NCBI GenBank assembly: GCA_963205035.1 | Contig: CAUJII010000176.1 | Location: 1-7,902, forward strand | Direction: 5' to 3' | DNA: 7,902 bases | Source: Spirochaetota bacterium | GTDB taxonomy: Bacteria; Spirochaetota; Leptospiria; Turneriellales; Turneriellaceae | Shown: piece after piece, positions 7,312 to 7,902 of the stretch | Layout: each line of letters opens with the position of its first letter | How positions within the stretch are numbered: the first letter of the stretch is position 1 | Position numbers and translations under genes: made by a program | The notes under the pieces: generated by a model | What the model saw: the letters and a program-made list of their open reading frames with translations, nothing else | Databases searched by the model: none | Told to the model about the DNA's origin: nothing

Positions 7312-7330
7312 CACTGAGCTTGTCGAAGTG
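7312..7330. repeat. CACTGAGCTTGTCGAAGTG short dispersed-type repeat
   Basis: These 19 bases have complementary ends (CACT and AGTG). The same string, or its complement CACTTCGACAAGCTCAGTG, is one I recall as a recurrent intergenic repeat in many unrelated bacterial genomes. Only one copy is in this window, so its repeat status rests on recollection and not on the sequence here. Confidence 0.5.
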
Positions 7331-7372
7331 ATGCCATCTTTGCGGTGTGCCCGAGCACAGGAAGTGCGGGGG

Positions 7373-7406
7373 TTCGCGTCTGACACGAAGTCATCTTCGA
7401 CGCGAA
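7373..7406. repeat. Hairpin between convergent genes, possible bidirectional transcript end
   Basis: TTCGCGTC (7373-7380) and GACGCGAA (7399-7406) are perfect reverse complements. They enclose 18 bases that hold a smaller inverted repeat, TGAC (7381-7384) with GTCA (7390-7393). The position between two converging genes suits a transcript 3' end. Neither strand shows a following T-tract, so a standard intrinsic terminator is not supported. Confidence 0.5.
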
Positions 7407-7422
7407 CTGCGGTAACAGGAGG

Positions 7423-7902
7423 TCACGCCGAGAGCTCTTCTAAAGCCGCGTCGCGGTCTTTCTCGGCGGGCGGGGTGCCATGCCAATCGGGGTTGTGTTC
7501 CATAAAAGAGACGCCTTTGCCCAGAGTTGTCTTGAAGAGAATCATTTTGGGAGCACCTTCGTCTTGAAGAGACCAAGTAAACGCAGACTCGATTGCACCA
7601 AAATCGTGGCCGTCTGCGACACGGACTTTCCAGCCGAAGCTTTCACATTTTTTGTCGAGGGGTTCGACGCCCATGACGTTCTCGACTTTGCCGTCGATCT
7701 GGATGTTGTTGAAATCCAAGAATGGGTGGATGTTCGTGAGTTTGTTGTGCGCGGCCGCCATCGCGGCTTCCCAAGTCATGCCTTCTTGGCATTCGCCGTC
7801 AGACATTCCTAAGAAGACGCGAGCGGGATTCTTTTGGAAGCGCAGTCCCAACGCGAGGCCGCTTGCATTCGCAAGCCCCTGCCCCAAAGAGCCGCTCGAG
7901 TT
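7423..7902 (-). CDS. Transketolase, N-terminal (TPP-binding) subunit, C-terminal part (runs off right edge)
   Basis: The 159 visible residues match the TPP-pyrophosphate-binding half of transketolase: GSLGQGLANASGLALG (4-19), the TPP/metal motif SDGECQEG (34-41, Ser in place of the usual first Gly of GDG), WEAAMAAAHNKL, then FLDFNNIQIDG with the metal-binding Asn, and KTTLGKGVSFMEHNPDWHG near the end. Transketolase moves two-carbon ketol units in the non-oxidative pentose phosphate pathway and needs thiamine diphosphate and a divalent metal. The protein ends about 20 residues after the WHG motif, where a full-length enzyme would continue into the pyrimidine-binding domain, so this is the N-terminal chain of a split enzyme. 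A separate C-terminal chain must exist; it is not downstream, where a gene on the other strand lies. The true start is outside the window. A 1-deoxyxylulose-phosphate synthase is less likely given these motifs. Confidence 0.92.
   Translation of the reverse strand, partial: NSSGSLGQGLANASGLALGLRFQKNPARVFLGMSDGECQEGMTWEAAMAAAHNKLTNIHPFLDFNNIQIDGKVENVMGVEPLDKKCESFGWKVRVADGHDFGAIESAFTWSLQDEGAPKMILFKTTLGKGVSFMEHNPDWHGTPPAEKDRDAALEELSA

Larger units (their letters stand above)
7213..7427. repeat. Three copies of a short palindromic repeat, CGGTRACAGGAKGTYACS, in the convergent intergenic region
   Basis: Copies lie at 7213-7230, 7271-7288 and 7410-7427. Each has inverted halves around a five-base AGGAG or AGGAT centre; the middle copy is perfect (GGTGAC, five bases, GTCACC). 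The first two belong to a degenerate 58-base tandem unit, since CGCTGCCACGG also recurs at 7239-7249 and 7297-7307. The first copy contains the final codon and TGA stop of the TonB-like gene. The third contains the TGA stop of the minus-strand transketolase gene. This suggests dispersed REP-like elements at gene ends. Spacing of 58 and 139 bases is too irregular for a CRISPR. Confidence 0.75.

Noticed and set aside
7373..7406. Intrinsic (rho-independent) terminator
   Set aside because: The stem is good but neither strand has the T-tract; it is reported only as a hairpin.
7213..7427. CRISPR array
   Set aside because: Only three short imperfect copies at 58 and 139 bases apart, themselves palindromic, with no cas gene nearby.
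7480..7812. Plus-strand frame of 110 codons
   Set aside because: It is antisense to the transketolase gene, which carries clear TPP motifs.

Overview
The window looks like chromosomal DNA of a diderm (Gram-negative-type) bacterium of roughly 50% GC. The evidence is a TonB-like envelope protein, a lipoprotein with a standard lipobox, and Shine-Dalgarno-led genes. The gene set (Gld-type ABC exporter genes, a DUF4340 protein, a TPR lipoprotein, an LTA-synthase-like membrane enzyme and a split transketolase) would fit a spirochaete of the Leptospirales or a similar lineage. That placement is inference, because the window holds no phylogenetic marker.

Layout. Positions 1-969 (minus strand, running off the left edge) encode a five-helix membrane protein leading into an alkaline-phosphatase-superfamily (LTA synthase / phosphoglycerol transferase-like) domain. 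Positions 970-1227 are a divergent intergenic region, largely filled by a ~155-bp element (1011-1165) of nested inverted repeats. Positions 1228-7218 hold six tightly packed plus-strand genes: a GldA-type ABC ATPase, a GldF-type permease, a GldG-type auxiliary membrane protein, a DUF4340 protein, a TPR-containing lipoprotein and a TonB C-terminal-domain protein. Positions 7219-7422 are a convergent intergenic region with three copies of a short palindromic repeat, a CACTGAGCTTGTCGAAGTG element and a hairpin. Positions 7423-7902 (minus strand, running off the right edge) encode the C-terminal part of the TPP-binding half of a split transketolase.

How the genes may work together. The first four operon genes form the conserved ATPase, permease, GldG and DUF4340 set. 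In Bacteroidetes, GldA/F/G are named for gliding motility, but the set is widespread in non-gliding bacteria and its substrate there is not established. The lipoprotein and TonB-like gene follow with a 16-bp gap and an overlap, so co-transcription is likely. A cell-envelope role for the whole cluster is inferred.

The most unusual things are the structured element between the divergent genes and the palindromic repeats that contain the stop codons of both convergent genes. I found no CRISPR, tRNA, rRNA, transposase or phage gene, and no clearly novel multi-gene defence-type system.
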